Source: Phycisphaerae bacterium
GTDB taxonomy: Bacteria; Planctomycetota; Phycisphaerae; Sedimentisphaerales; Anaerohalosphaeraceae
Direction of reading: 5' to 3'
Assembly (NCBI GenBank): GCA_016782835.1
Contig: JADHXS010000003.1
Location: 1-50,074, forward strand
DNA length: 50,074 nt
Under the pieces are notes generated by a model. It did not search any database and was not told the origin of the DNA. It saw nothing but the letters and a program-made list of their open reading frames with translations. The position numbers and the translations under genes are program-made. Of this stretch, positions 19,321-29,046 are shown piece after piece. The stretch's first letter is position 1, and the number at the start of each line of letters is the position of its first letter.

Positions 19321-20105
19321 AAACTTTTATAGACTGCGTCCAGCACAACAGCAAAGATATAATTTAACGCAAGGATGGAAATAAAACAACCGACAAACGC
19401 TTCGGTGCAGGCCTCACCAACACCCTGGGCGCCTTCCCGGCAGGTAAATCCTTTATAGCAACTAATCAGAGCGATTGCGCCGCCGAAGAAAAAACCTTTT
19501 AAAATTCCTGTGCAAACATCCCAGCGTTCAACACCGATGGCACTATAGTTCCAATAGGCTCCGGCGTTAATTTTTAATTGCCATACACTAATCAAATAAC
19601 CACCGAGAATGCCGAGCAGGTCCGCATAGATGATCAGCAGGGGGGTTAGTAACAGACACGCCAGAACACGCGGCGCGACAAGATAGCGAATCGGATTCGT
19701 TCCCATGCTCTGGACAGCGGCAATCTGTTCGGTGACATTCATGGTTCCCAGTTCGGCGGTCAGGGCGCCTCCGACACGGCCGGCGAGCATCACAGCCGCA
19801 AGAACCGGGCCGAGTTCTTTGACCACAGCAATGTTAATCAGGACGCCGAGGCGCTCTTCCAGCCCCATACTTGCTAACTGACCATATGTCTGAATTGCCA
19901 GGATCATTCCGACAAAAGCGCCGGTTGCCATGACGACCGGAACGGATTGGACACCGATGGTGTACATTTGAGCCCAGATTAGCGGATAAGTGCGGGGCTT
20001 GAAAAGGCACTGAGCCATAGCCCCGAATGTGCGCGCGACAAATCGCGAAAACCGGCCCAGGTTCTCAATCCCCTCAATTGTTTTCCGGCCTATCGTTTCG
20101 ATCAT
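19296..20105 (-). CDS. mlaE: MlaE-like ABC transporter permease
   Basis: VVMATGAFVGMILAIQTYGQLASMGLEERLG, VVKELGPVLAAVMLAGRVGGALTAELGTMNVTEQIAAVQSMGTNPIRYLVAPRVLA. Confidence 0.9.
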   Translation of the reverse strand: MIETIGRKTIEGIENLGRFSRFVARTFGAMAQCLFKPRTYPLIWAQMYTIGVQSVPVVMATGAFVGMILAIQTYGQLASMGLEERLGVLINIAVVKELGPVLAAVMLAGRVGGALTAELGTMNVTEQIAAVQSMGTNPIRYLVAPRVLACLLLTPLLIIYADLLGILGGYLISVWQLKINAGAYWNYSAIGVERWDVCTGILKGFFFGGAIALISCYKGFTCREGAQGVGEACTEAFVGCFISILALNYIFAVVLDAVYKSFWPIRPLL

Positions 20106-20357
20106 GAATTTTGAGCCTTTTTAATCAACGGTGACCCATAAAAAACGCTGAATTTCATGTATTTATACTGCCTTTGCTATCTTTTTGCACTTGAAATATC
20201 GGCCTTTTTAGCGGTCAAACTTGAGAACCTTCCGTATTCATCTATTTATAGAGGGCTTTTTTGTCGCCATCTTGGTTTTGATTGGAAAATTTAGCGCAAT
20301 ACTACCTGTTAACCCATTACTTCTCTTTTTATACTCATTTCGAATTTGACAGGCGCC

Positions 20358-20386
20358 TTGCATGTTCGGCACACCAATGGTATAAT
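20358..20386 (+). promoter_or_regulatory. Sigma-70-type promoter for tmRNA
   Basis: TTGCAT (20358-20363), 17-nt spacer, TATAAT (20381-20386), about 27 nt before mature tmRNA 5' end. Confidence 0.7.
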
Positions 20387-20412
20387 ATGTATTTGATGTT
20401 CTTTGACAAGAA

Positions 20413-20760
20413 GGGGGCGACTGGCTTCGACCGGACAGGTAGATGGTCAGGTGGCATGCCCAGGATGACGGTTGGCCTGGTAAAAAATCCGTTAAATAAT
20501 TTAACTGGCACTAACCAGTATAGTTTGGCTGCTTAAGAGCGGCCCGTCCTGTGAGATCTTCTCCTGCGGGTTTCATAAGGGCGCCGAAAGCGGGATAGTC
20601 GGTCTGTGTGTTCGCGGCTGATCGGCGAAACTTAGCGAACTAGCGAAGGGTGCAGCCTGTCGTTTGGCGGTACGTGGGGCGAATCTTAAATGAACGACTA
20701 TGCATGTAGAGGCCTGGCTTGAAATGTCACGGGACGGGGGTTCGAATCCCCCCGCCTCCA
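20413..20760 (+). ncRNA. ssrA: tmRNA (one-piece); inferred tag GTNQYSLAA
   Basis: GGGGGCGACTGGCTTCGACC 5' domain; acceptor GGGGGCG/CGCCTCC+A; TTCGAATCC T-arm; GTTGGCCTGGTAAAAAA as in E. coli tmRNA; tag frame GGC ACT AAC CAG TAT AGT TTG GCT GCT TAA at 20507-20536. Confidence 0.95.
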
Positions 20761-20762
20761 TT

Positions 20763-20826
20763 GCCCTCGCTCATCGAAGATGAGCGAGGGCGGATGTCCT
20801 GAGCGAACGAAGTGAGTCGAAGGGCA
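20763..20826. repeat. Perfect 13-bp hairpin plus dispersed-repeat-like sequence after tmRNA
   Basis: GCCCTCGCTCATC-GAA-GATGAGCGAGGGC (20763-20791), followed by TCCTGAGCGAACGAAGTGAGTCGAAGGGC. Confidence 0.65.
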
Positions 20827-20892
20827 GCAGAAGAGATTAACCGATTGTAATATTAGACCTTGGCTATCTTGCAATTTCATGAAGGGCTGATA

Positions 20893-21204
20893 ATGTGGCA
20901 CGTTTATATTCTTGAGTGCTCAGACGACAGTTTTTATGTCGGTCGCGCTGACAATCTACAGTCCAGACTCTTGCGTCATAACGAGGGCCGCGGCGCTAAA
21001 CACACCGTACGCCGGAGACCGGTAAAGCTCGTTTGGCAGGAAGCGCACGAGACAAAAGAATCTGCCGTAAAATGTGAAAAACAAATCAAAGGCTGGACAA
21101 AAGCAAAAAAGAAAGCATTGGTGGAAGGAAATATTGAAGTTTTATGCACTTTAGCCAAATGCAAAACTGCTTCCGGAAGGGCATTCGCTAAAAAACAATT
21201 ATAG
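20893..21204 (+). CDS. GIY-YIG nuclease superfamily protein
   Basis: WHVYILECSDDSFYVGRADNLQSRLLRHNEGRGAKHTVRRRPVKLVWQE, UvrC-like N-terminal nuclease module. Confidence 0.9.
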   Translation: MWHVYILECSDDSFYVGRADNLQSRLLRHNEGRGAKHTVRRRPVKLVWQEAHETKESAVKCEKQIKGWTKAKKKALVEGNIEVLCTLAKCKTASGRAFAKKQL

Positions 21205-21233
21205 ATAGCGTATGCTTTTCATTGTTCAATTTT

Positions 21234-24200
21234 TTATCTGAGTCGGGTGATTTTTTCAAGCAGACGATGGAGCATCTTTTTTTCAGCTTCGTCAGCCCCG
21301 GAAAGAGAAAGGTGTTTGTCGATAGCCGTTAAAATATCGTTTTGAAGAATAGGATACAGGCGAAGCAGGACATTCTCCACGGCTTTCCTAACGGATGAAA
21401 TCGGACAACTCAGCGCATCCAGCAGGCAGTTAACAGCCTCAGGAACGGTTAATCCCTCGCGTAAAATCATATTGGCCAACTCTGCTTCGGGAGCATCCGC
21501 CATACTGACAATCAGACGCATGGCAGCGATGTGATCCGGAAACGCAATGCCGGCCATCATTGAATACGTCTGGATATACTCATGGAGCAATCGGAGCCAG
21601 CGATGGTCGGTGTTAAAGGCATTGTACGATAAATCACGATATCGCAGTTTTTTCGGACGTCCCTTTTTGTCAAAATACTTTAAACGCCTGTTATCATAAT
21701 AGATACTGACGGCATCGAGCAGGGCGTCCAATAGTGATTGGCCGGTAAAGCCGCTAAACTTGATGCCGTTGGAGGGAAATTCCTTGTCGCCGAAATCACG
21801 ATCCGAGACGGTTCGCTGCAAACCATCCTGATGATGCGCAACGACGGGGGTTCCGCCTGCATGGGCTTCCTGCTGGCTGATGCCGCAGGGTTCACCCACT
21901 TCGCCGCCGGACGGCATTATAAAGAACTGACTGCCGACATAGAGATTGCGATAGAGAGACGGTGACAGAGAACCTTCCGGGTAATACGCAAAACGTCCCC
22001 GGAACTGGGGCAGAGAGGCGATTCTGCGGAAATGCATATCAAATCGTCTCCCGTCAAAACTGTCTTCAACGCGGCCGGCAATCACATATTGAATTCGTTG
22101 GTCGGTAGACAGGAAGTACTCAAGAACCGTTGGCCCCATCATTTTCCACGGCTCATATGTCACCCACCGGCGGCCGCCCTCATCTTCATAGACTTTCCAG
22201 TCTACCAGCAGTTCGAACCCTTTTTGTTTGCAGATGCGATGGAGCATGGAAAAGATAACATGTTTAGTTTTTTTATCGTCGAAAGCCAGTTGGGTGTTTG
22301 GGTCGGACTGTAATCCCCGTTTGGCGAGCTTTTTCGCGTGGGTATATTTAGAAAACAGGCGTTTGCGGGCCGCAGGGTCATAGGTTTCAAGGATACTTTT
22401 CTTTGACCTGAACCAAAAACGCTGACGTGCGGCCATATTAAAGCCGTTACGCCGGCTGAAAAAACGTTCTTCTGCATGCAGTTGCTGGTATAAGACCCCG
22501 TGCCTAAACACACCGGGTTCGTCGAGCATCCGGTGCCGCATGGCTTTACTGACAGTGCCGATGTAATCTGATGTTTTGAGCATGAGGTATGTCAGATCAA
22601 TTTCATATCCACTGTAGCTGTCGGGATTGATACAGATGTCGGCGTTGGCAACGGCATCCATTCCAAGAATCATGCAATAATAATACCGTTTGAACATATT
22701 TGCTTCATCCATGACAATGCTGTAGGATGGATGCGGGTTATGCATCATGCTGCCGACGCGGGTATTGAAAAAATGCGGATCGGTGGAATATTCAGTTCGG
22801 CGTTTGAGATAGGCCGAGACAAGCCAGGTTGGCCATTCATTGGTCTGGATAATCGAGGGGTAATAATTGTAGGCTCGCAGCGCTTCCAGTGCTCCCTGTG
22901 AAAGAATTCGAGCCCGGCGAATTTTGTCTTCACCGGTAAGTCCGCCATATGGCGTATCAAGATACTTGCCGTTTTCAAGATAGAGCACTTCTACACGGGC
23001 CGATTTTCCATGTTTGAAACGAAGTAGGTTGCTCCGCAGAATATTAATGACATCCGGGATGGTGTTTCTTCGAATCGATTGCGTCCTGTCATCAAACTCC
23101 GGAAACTGGACCGTAAAACAGTGTCCATCGTATCGCGGCGCAAAGTTTTTAATGATTTTTTCACGGTGCGATTCGTAAAGGGGTGTCACAACAACAACAT
23201 GGAATCCGAGTTCGCTTAAGACGTCGGCGATGTCCGTGGTGTAAATACCCACACCACCGGCGGCCCCGCTGTAAAGGGACTCCGGCGAAACCAGTGCAAT
23301 GGTGCCGAGGTTCATGCCATGCAGAATATCGACCGCCGACTGGCACACGCTGTTTTCAAAGTGTTTTTTTTCATTGACCGCGATGCGCATTAGGAAATTG
23401 GTAATCCGGTGACGTCGAATCAAATGGTCTTCGCTGATTTCGGCCAATAACATTGAAAGGCAGCTAAGACCCGATTTGTGTTTTTTATCGATCCATTTTG
23501 CCAGGCATTCAAATAATTCGGCAAACGCCTCAAAATCTTCTTTGGTATTATCAATTATTTTAAAAAATACCTGGGCGACATAACTATAGTGTACGCGATC
23601 CTGCTTTCCATAAAGCGGATATCGCCGAAAGGAATCCAGAAGCATTTGCTCATGGTTAGAGGAATTGCCTTTATCGATGAATTCAAAAACATGTGATGAA
23701 ACCGGTGCCAAAACGCCGCCGAATCCGAGATGGATCAATTCATTTCCCGACCAAAATTCTTTCTTGGCACGGCGTGTTCGGCCTTCAGCATTGTTATAGC
23801 GCTCGATGACTTCATAAATCCGATTTGGTTGTATGTCATTCATCGGCAATTCAGTATTGCTGCCGCCGATCAAAAAATTAAATTTTCTTGCTACGGCCTG
23901 CTGGCCTTCGATATAAGAATTGGGGAAATTGAAGATACATAAATGCAATCGCTCTTTATAGATTCTCAGAAACGCGGCAATCCGAGTATTCTGAGTGGGT
24001 ATTGGTACAATCATTCCCCGTGTAAAAGCCGGGTTTTCGTCAACAAAACGGTAAAGTGCTCTCAAATATTTGGCAAAACCATAAAGAATCGGATAATCGG
24101 CAAGAATCTGCCATCGCGTGCGGTTTTCTTTGTCCCATGGATGCGAAAAACGATTGTTGACCCAGTGTTTCCAGCACTCCGTATAAGCATCATCAAAACG

Positions 24201-26753
24201 CTGCTGCATCGAACCGACTTCCGATCCGGGAAGCCGACTAATATGGTACATAATCGGTCCCTGGCTGCTTAACACCAGGAATGTAGCAACCGGCCAGATC
24301 ATGTTTTGATAATTGCTGGTAGGAGATTCTTCATCATGGCTGTTAAACAGGGAAAGCGTTTGGCCTCCATGTGTGTGATAAATTTTGTTTAAATAAAGCA
24401 GATTGTCATTGAGCCCCAATGCGTCATGAACACTCTGGCCGCTTCGAATGTTTTCAAGATTCTTAATCAGGGAATTGTAGGGGATATTACCAGACTTAAT
24501 CATGCGTGTTTCGTTTCCGTGCCACTGTTCAGAATAAACAACAACTGCTTTGGGAACTGCTTTCTGGATTTTATAGCACAGGTAGAGCAGGGGAATATTA
24601 GGCTCATCAGTTCCTCGCAAATCAATCGGTTCAAAGCCACCGGTGGTAACTTCTCCCATCAATCGGGTATTTCCACGAAGTGTTGCATCAATCGGAAAAA
24701 CGGCATCAAAGCCGTGCCCAACATCAATTCGCAGCCCGAAACCCATGCCTGCCAGTTCAGTGGCGATACCGGCCAATGTTTCCACATTTTCAAAATTGCG
24801 CATGTTGACCATAAAACTGTCGAGCCATTCGCTCCATTCCCCATCCCAGCCGGCCCGGCGGGTAAGTTTCCCGTCTTTGTTGACGATATAAACCGGCATG
24901 TGATAAGCGTAGGAGGTGTTGGCCCGCGAAAAATGGGAAAGAACGCACAGGAGGATTTTCATGCCCAGTGCATCGGCTTTTTCACGTAACCGCAAAAGCG
25001 CTTCAAGTCCGCCTAAATCACGTCGAACCGTTTTCCCGTCCCATACGGAAAAAACAGAGGGGTCCGGTCCCGCTTCCCCGGCCCACCCAAGTTCCAAAGC
25101 CCCCAGGGGGTAAATTCGGGTATAGCCTTCCTCGCGAATACCTTCGAGTTGTTCAGCGATTTCATCAAATGTGCCGTAAACAAACATGCCGTTCTCATCC
25201 TTCACCGGCTCAAATGATTCATCGAGTTTCAAGTTAAATGTATCGGCATAGAAACTCAATACGCGCTGTCCGCGTTCATCGGCGACATATTTTAACAGAC
25301 CCTGCGAGTTATCGTCCAGTTCTTCCGATTGCCAGGTTTTCCCTTCATTGAACGAGACCTGTACGGAGTAGTGTATCCACCCGTTCCGGACCGGAAAAGC
25401 AGCGGCAAATGTCACAAATCCGCCGGGAGCAATGATTCCACCTTGTGTCATCATCAGCGGCTTTTTGCGTCGTCCATTAACCGACCACAGAACGCGAGCC
25501 TTAAATTTATCTTTTCGAAGGTTTCGGGGTTTTTGAGTTGTGATTCTAATAGAGGCGGGTTTGGGCCGAAAAACGGAACGATTGATGCGGCTCGGCGGAA
25601 ATGTAAAAGGTCTTTCCGTGAGTACGTCTTCCAGAATGGCACTGACTTCCAGAGCAATGGAACGGCACATTCCCTTGTCGGGATTATTCCAGTAATAAAG
25701 TGCTGAATACAACAACCGAAACGATTGTCGGAGATTTTCTTTTCTGCGAATTTTTTTGACCAGTTGTCCGATGGCGGTTTTGACTTTGTGCAAATCGTCG
25801 GAAAGAAGCATCTCTTCCGATGTAAATAGGGATGAATCCTTTGCATAGGTTTGCAGTTTTGTGACCCAATCGTTAATCCAGTGCCCGTGGTCATGAAAGA
25901 TGTCTGTTCGGATATTCTGATGGGTAACCGACCGGCAGGCAGCCTGGCTCGTCATGGCATCGATCTGATGGCGATCACACAAACGAATGACTTTTACCAG
26001 GTTGTCCTGCAGTTTATAGACCAGCACGACGCAGTCATTATCCGTAAAAAGCCATTTGAAGTTTGTCAATATCTTGACGGTTTTAAAGTCTTTGATTTGA
26101 AATTCTTTTCGGATGGTATCCGCAAAGTCCGCCAATATATTCCTGATTTTGGGCCGAATTTGTGATTTCGTCCCCCGCATTGCTTCGACAATCGTTTTGG
26201 CCGCAGTTGTGTGGCCGAGAGCCGTCCAGAAACGGTCCAGGAGAAGAAGGATGTTAACCTGTTGAAGCGAATTGAGCCAGTCGGGTTCATTAAATTCAGA
26301 AGGATGAGCCTCCATCTCATGGATAGTTGATTTGAGAATTTTTTTATGAGCTTGATAAAACTGCAGACTATGCAGACGAACCTGTGTGATGTGCAGTTCA
26401 GGATTGCATAAATGATAAAAAACACGTTCAAGTGCTCCGACAAGCAGTCGATGGCGGTGAATTGAACATCGTTTTTCGACGTTCAGCAGGGCGGCATTCA
26501 GAATGATATCATGAGGCAGCAGCAAAGCTGTCCCTGTCATATCATCGGTGATTCGTATTTGAATATGTCTTTTTATCAGAGATTTGTGAAAAGCGGGAAA
26601 ATACTCCTTAATCGCCGCAAAGCTATGAATTAGGGCCGTTTCAAAAATAATTTTCTGGCTTTTGTCAAGGTTCTGAAGCAGTGTTTCAGGTGTGGTATAG
26701 TGAATCGTACCCAAGGCATCATACTGGAACACGATTATTGTGTTCATTGGCAA
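21234..26753 (-). CDS. Giant GH13-like plus GT5 (glycogen/starch synthase-like) fusion, 1839 aa
   Basis: GH13-like central domain: GLRIDVGHG (D677), VVYSEQW (E742), FNSHDEES (D807). GT5-like half from about residue 1147: ALVSPESLYSGAAGGVGIYTTDIADVLSELGFHVVVVTPLY ... GEVGEPCGISQQEAHAGGTPVVAHHQDGL. Confidence 0.8.
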   Translation of the reverse strand: MPMNTIIVFQYDALGTIHYTTPETLLQNLDKSQKIIFETALIHSFAAIKEYFPAFHKSLIKRHIQIRITDDMTGTALLLPHDIILNAALLNVEKRCSIHRHRLLVGALERVFYHLCNPELHITQVRLHSLQFYQAHKKILKSTIHEMEAHPSEFNEPDWLNSLQQVNILLLLDRFWTALGHTTAAKTIVEAMRGTKSQIRPKIRNILADFADTIRKEFQIKDFKTVKILTNFKWLFTDNDCVVLVYKLQDNLVKVIRLCDRHQIDAMTSQAACRSVTHQNIRTDIFHDHGHWINDWVTKLQTYAKDSSLFTSEEMLLSDDLHKVKTAIGQLVKKIRRKENLRQSFRLLYSALYYWNNPDKGMCRSIALEVSAILEDVLTERPFTFPPSRINRSVFRPKPASIRITTQKPRNLRKDKFKARVLWSVNGRRKKPLMMTQGGIIAPGGFVTFAAAFPVRNGWIHYSVQVSFNEGKTWQSEELDDNSQGLLKYVADERGQRVLSFYADTFNLKLDESFEPVKDENGMFVYGTFDEIAEQLEGIREEGYTRIYPLGALELGWAGEAGPDPSVFSVWDGKTVRRDLGGLEALLRLREKADALGMKILLCVLSHFSRANTSYAYHMPVYIVNKDGKLTRRAGWDGEWSEWLDSFMVNMRNFENVETLAGIATELAGMGFGLRIDVGHGFDAVFPIDATLRGNTRLMGEVTTGGFEPIDLRGTDEPNIPLLYLCYKIQKAVPKAVVVYSEQWHGNETRMIKSGNIPYNSLIKNLENIRSGQSVHDALGLNDNLLYLNKIYHTHGGQTLSLFNSHDEESPTSNYQNMIWPVATFLVLSSQGPIMYHISRLPGSEVGSMQQRFDDAYTECWKHWVNNRFSHPWDKENRTRWQILADYPILYGFAKYLRALYRFVDENPAFTRGMIVPIPTQNTRIAAFLRIYKERLHLCIFNFPNSYIEGQQAVARKFNFLIGGSNTELPMNDIQPNRIYEVIERYNNAEGRTRRAKKEFWSGNELIHLGFGGVLAPVSSHVFEFIDKGNSSNHEQMLLDSFRRYPLYGKQDRVHYSYVAQVFFKIIDNTKEDFEAFAELFECLAKWIDKKHKSGLSCLSMLLAEISEDHLIRRHRITNFLMRIAVNEKKHFENSVCQSAVDILHGMNLGTIALVSPESLYSGAAGGVGIYTTDIADVLSELGFHVVVVTPLYESHREKIIKNFAPRYDGHCFTVQFPEFDDRTQSIRRNTIPDVINILRSNLLRFKHGKSARVEVLYLENGKYLDTPYGGLTGEDKIRRARILSQGALEALRAYNYYPSIIQTNEWPTWLVSAYLKRRTEYSTDPHFFNTRVGSMMHNPHPSYSIVMDEANMFKRYYYCMILGMDAVANADICINPDSYSGYEIDLTYLMLKTSDYIGTVSKAMRHRMLDEPGVFRHGVLYQQLHAEERFFSRRNGFNMAARQRFWFRSKKSILETYDPAARKRLFSKYTHAKKLAKRGLQSDPNTQLAFDDKKTKHVIFSMLHRICKQKGFELLVDWKVYEDEGGRRWVTYEPWKMMGPTVLEYFLSTDQRIQYVIAGRVEDSFDGRRFDMHFRRIASLPQFRGRFAYYPEGSLSPSLYRNLYVGSQFFIMPSGGEVGEPCGISQQEAHAGGTPVVAHHQDGLQRTVSDRDFGDKEFPSNGIKFSGFTGQSLLDALLDAVSIYYDNRRLKYFDKKGRPKKLRYRDLSYNAFNTDHRWLRLLHEYIQTYSMMAGIAFPDHIAAMRLIVSMADAPEAELANMILREGLTVPEAVNCLLDALSCPISSVRKAVENVLLRLYPILQNDILTAIDKHLSLSGADEAEKKMLHRLLEKITRLR

Positions 26754-26922
26754 TTCCTGAGATTGAAGTCAGTCATTGGTTGCTGAAAAACCACAGCAAA
26801 GCAGAAGCTTTTATTTTTTTATTATTATATCTTAATGATTTCTCCTTTCAAGTCAAGCGATTAAAAAGAAAATACTTTTACGAACCAATGACGAAGTAAT
26901 TGTTGCAGATAGATGAAAAAGG

Positions 26923-27309
26923 TTATTGCAATGTTAAAAAGACATTCTGCAGTTTATAGTCAACAGAAAAACGGCTGTCTTCGGCATGACCGATAATCAG
27001 GAGCATTTCCCCATTGGTCATATCTTGAACACGTTCAATCCGGCAATTGATGTGTCTGATACCATCTTCGATTGTAAGAATAATGGGGTCTTCCGGAACA
27101 AGGAGCTGAACTTTCTCGCGATTTTGCTGTGCCCACGCTTGACCGCTCAGACAGGCATTTTGTGCCTGCGCCTGAAGTTCTCCTCTGCGAGTTCGGATGA
27201 TGAGCAAATTACTGTTGGTCATGATGATGGCCAGAACCATCCCGATCAGTGGGATCATGGCTATAACGAGCAATAAGATGAATCCGTTTTTTCGTATCGT
27301 GTTTTGCAT
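26923..27309 (-). CDS. Small pseudopilin-like protein without Glu5 (GspK/PilX-like)
   Basis: RKNG-FILLLVIAMIPLIGMVLAIIMTNSNLL prepilin-like TM helix; last gene of the pseudopilin operon. Confidence 0.5.
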   Translation of the reverse strand: MQNTIRKNGFILLLVIAMIPLIGMVLAIIMTNSNLLIIRTRRGELQAQAQNACLSGQAWAQQNREKVQLLVPEDPIILTIEDGIRHINCRIERVQDMTNGEMLLIIGHAEDSRFSVDYKLQNVFLTLQ

Positions 27310-27341
27310 CGATTTAAGCTCTTTAATCTGATTGATTAATA

Positions 27342-28151
27342 TTAGTCCGGCTCTTTAAATTGACTCATCCATTCCGGCCACTCCGGGAGCGGGGCACGGG
27401 TATCAAATGTCCGGTGCCATTTCAGCCGCCACAAACTTTTCGGGCTAAGCGTCTCAATACTGCCGTCAAGAAACAGAACATTCAGTTTTTTTCGATGCCG
27501 GTCCGTGCAAAACCGGCGCATGTTATTGTTCGTCTGCGTTGTCCAGTCGTTATCAGAAAGAGAGTCGTTATTCTCCGACGGTAGGTCGTCATCTTCCGGC
27601 AGGCCAGTAAACCAAAGTGCATCTGCCATGAGGGGTATCCGGCTCCGGTTACTGCCGGGATACATTGTCCGCCAGTTATTGCGTGTGTCGTGACCTGCAT
27701 TTTCGAGGATTTCTTTCGGCGGGTTGCACACCCAGCCGTTCAGACCATAGCTGCCGGAAAAGACATCATCGGGATTCTCTCCCCAGGCAGAACGGGAAAA
27801 AGAACGCCCGCCGTTGCGTGCACGAGTAGCGGATGGACAGAATTTCAGCTTTCCGTCCTCATAATATGGCTGCATGGCATACGGCCACATGTCGAAATCG
27901 CTGTTCTGCAGAATAGCACCGTTTGCGTCGGTATAGTTGTAATACCCGGCGAAAAAAAAGTCATCGTTGTCTTCGGCGTATAGCGCAAACAACATGCCCC
28001 ATTGTGTCAGGTTTGTCATGCAGACCGTTTTACGAGCCTGATCTTTAGTCGCCGACAAAGCAGGCAAAATGATTGACATGAGTAAGGCAATGATTGCAAT
28101 AACCACCAGCAATTCAATTAATGTAAAAGCACTGTTTTTATTTGTTTTCAT
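27342..28151 (-). CDS. Prepilin-type N-terminal domain / H-X9-DG protein
   Basis: [27 protein letters not shown] and [16 protein letters not shown] (exact H-X9-DG). Confidence 0.88.
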   Translation of the reverse strand: MKTNKNSAFTLIELLVVIAIIALLMSIILPALSATKDQARKTVCMTNLTQWGMLFALYAEDNDDFFFAGYYNYTDANGAILQNSDFDMWPYAMQPYYEDGKLKFCPSATRARNGGRSFSRSAWGENPDDVFSGSYGLNGWVCNPPKEILENAGHDTRNNWRTMYPGSNRSRIPLMADALWFTGLPEDDDLPSENNDSLSDNDWTTQTNNNMRRFCTDRHRKKLNVLFLDGSIETLSPKSLWRLKWHRTFDTRAPLPEWPEWMSQFKEPD

Positions 28152-28645
28152 GGCTTTAGACTCCCTGTTTTTGAAAAATAAACAGATGATTGCTCAAATT
28201 TTTTCCGGGTTTTATTCAGGACGATTCGCTCCGTCCATGTTGTAATTTCAACGGCGTAAGGCATATTATCATTTTCCCATACTTGCCAGTTGATCTTAAC
28301 ATGCGGCAGATCCCAACTGTTCTCTGAGGTGTCGATTTGCCGCAAAACCTGACTATCGGACAATGAATAGCTGACAAGCTTTTCCGACTGCTGGAGATAC
28401 AACAGCTTACTGCTGATACGCGGGTCGATATCGATAATTTTTATTTGGGTTGATTGTTCAACATCGTTTTTTAATTGTCTTAGCATGTCCTGTGTCTGTA
28501 TCCATGTTTGAAAGTCCCGGTTGGCGCGAGGAATATCAGCGATAAGCATTTTCATCGGCTTGGTAGCCAAGGTCATCAATACAACGAGTGCCGCAATGAC
28601 TGCCAGTATTTCCATTAAGGTATAAGCCGAACGTATGTGTTTCAT
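28148..28645 (-). CDS. Pseudopilin-like protein
   Basis: [29 protein letters not shown] overlap with the next gene. Confidence 0.75.
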   Translation of the reverse strand: MKHIRSAYTLMEILAVIAALVVLMTLATKPMKMLIADIPRANRDFQTWIQTQDMLRQLKNDVEQSTQIKIIDIDPRISSKLLYLQQSEKLVSYSLSDSQVLRQIDTSENSWDLPHVKINWQVWENDNMPYAVEITTWTERIVLNKTRKKFEQSSVYFSKTGSLKP

Positions 28646-29046
28646 ATTTGTAATTCCTTATCTGCCGGGATATAGCGAGTCAGCGAAGTCTTGACGGTTT
28701 TTCCGTGGGATTTTGCTGACAGGTGCAATTCAACTTTCCGAAGTCCCTGCCACAGGTTTTCGCCTTTGCTGATTTCCACGGTACATTTCACCTTTGGCCA
28801 GAGCCGTTTGAATGTTGCCTTTTCAATTGGCTTTCCGGTTACGGCAATGGCGTCCATTTGGGCCTGCCCTGCGGCAATCATTGTATGCCGTGCCCAGCGG
28901 TGGTCATTAACTTTTTTGAATGAATTTCCCACCGCAGCAAGTACACTGAAAAGAGCGGCCATGATGCCGACGGCAACGATCATTTCAATACTCAACGACC
29001 CGGCTTGCTTTTTGCGGCTTATTTTGATTTTTTTCGGGGTTATCAT
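28642..29046 (-). CDS. Pseudopilin-like protein
   Basis: KQAG-SLSIEMIVAVGIMAALFSVLAAVG with Glu5; 4-nt overlaps on both sides. Confidence 0.7.
   Translation of the reverse strand: MITPKKIKISRKKQAGSLSIEMIVAVGIMAALFSVLAAVGNSFKKVNDHRWARHTMIAAGQAQMDAIAVTGKPIEKATFKRLWPKVKCTVEISKGENLWQGLRKVELHLSAKSHGKTVKTSLTRYIPADKELQI

Noticed and set aside
20282-20536. 84-aa ORF ending GTNQYSLAA
   Set aside because: Lies over the tmRNA; only the tag frame 20507-20536 is biologically meaningful.
24426-24989. 187-aa plus-strand ORF inside the megaenzyme gene
   Set aside because: Antisense shadow ORF of the GH13-coding region.
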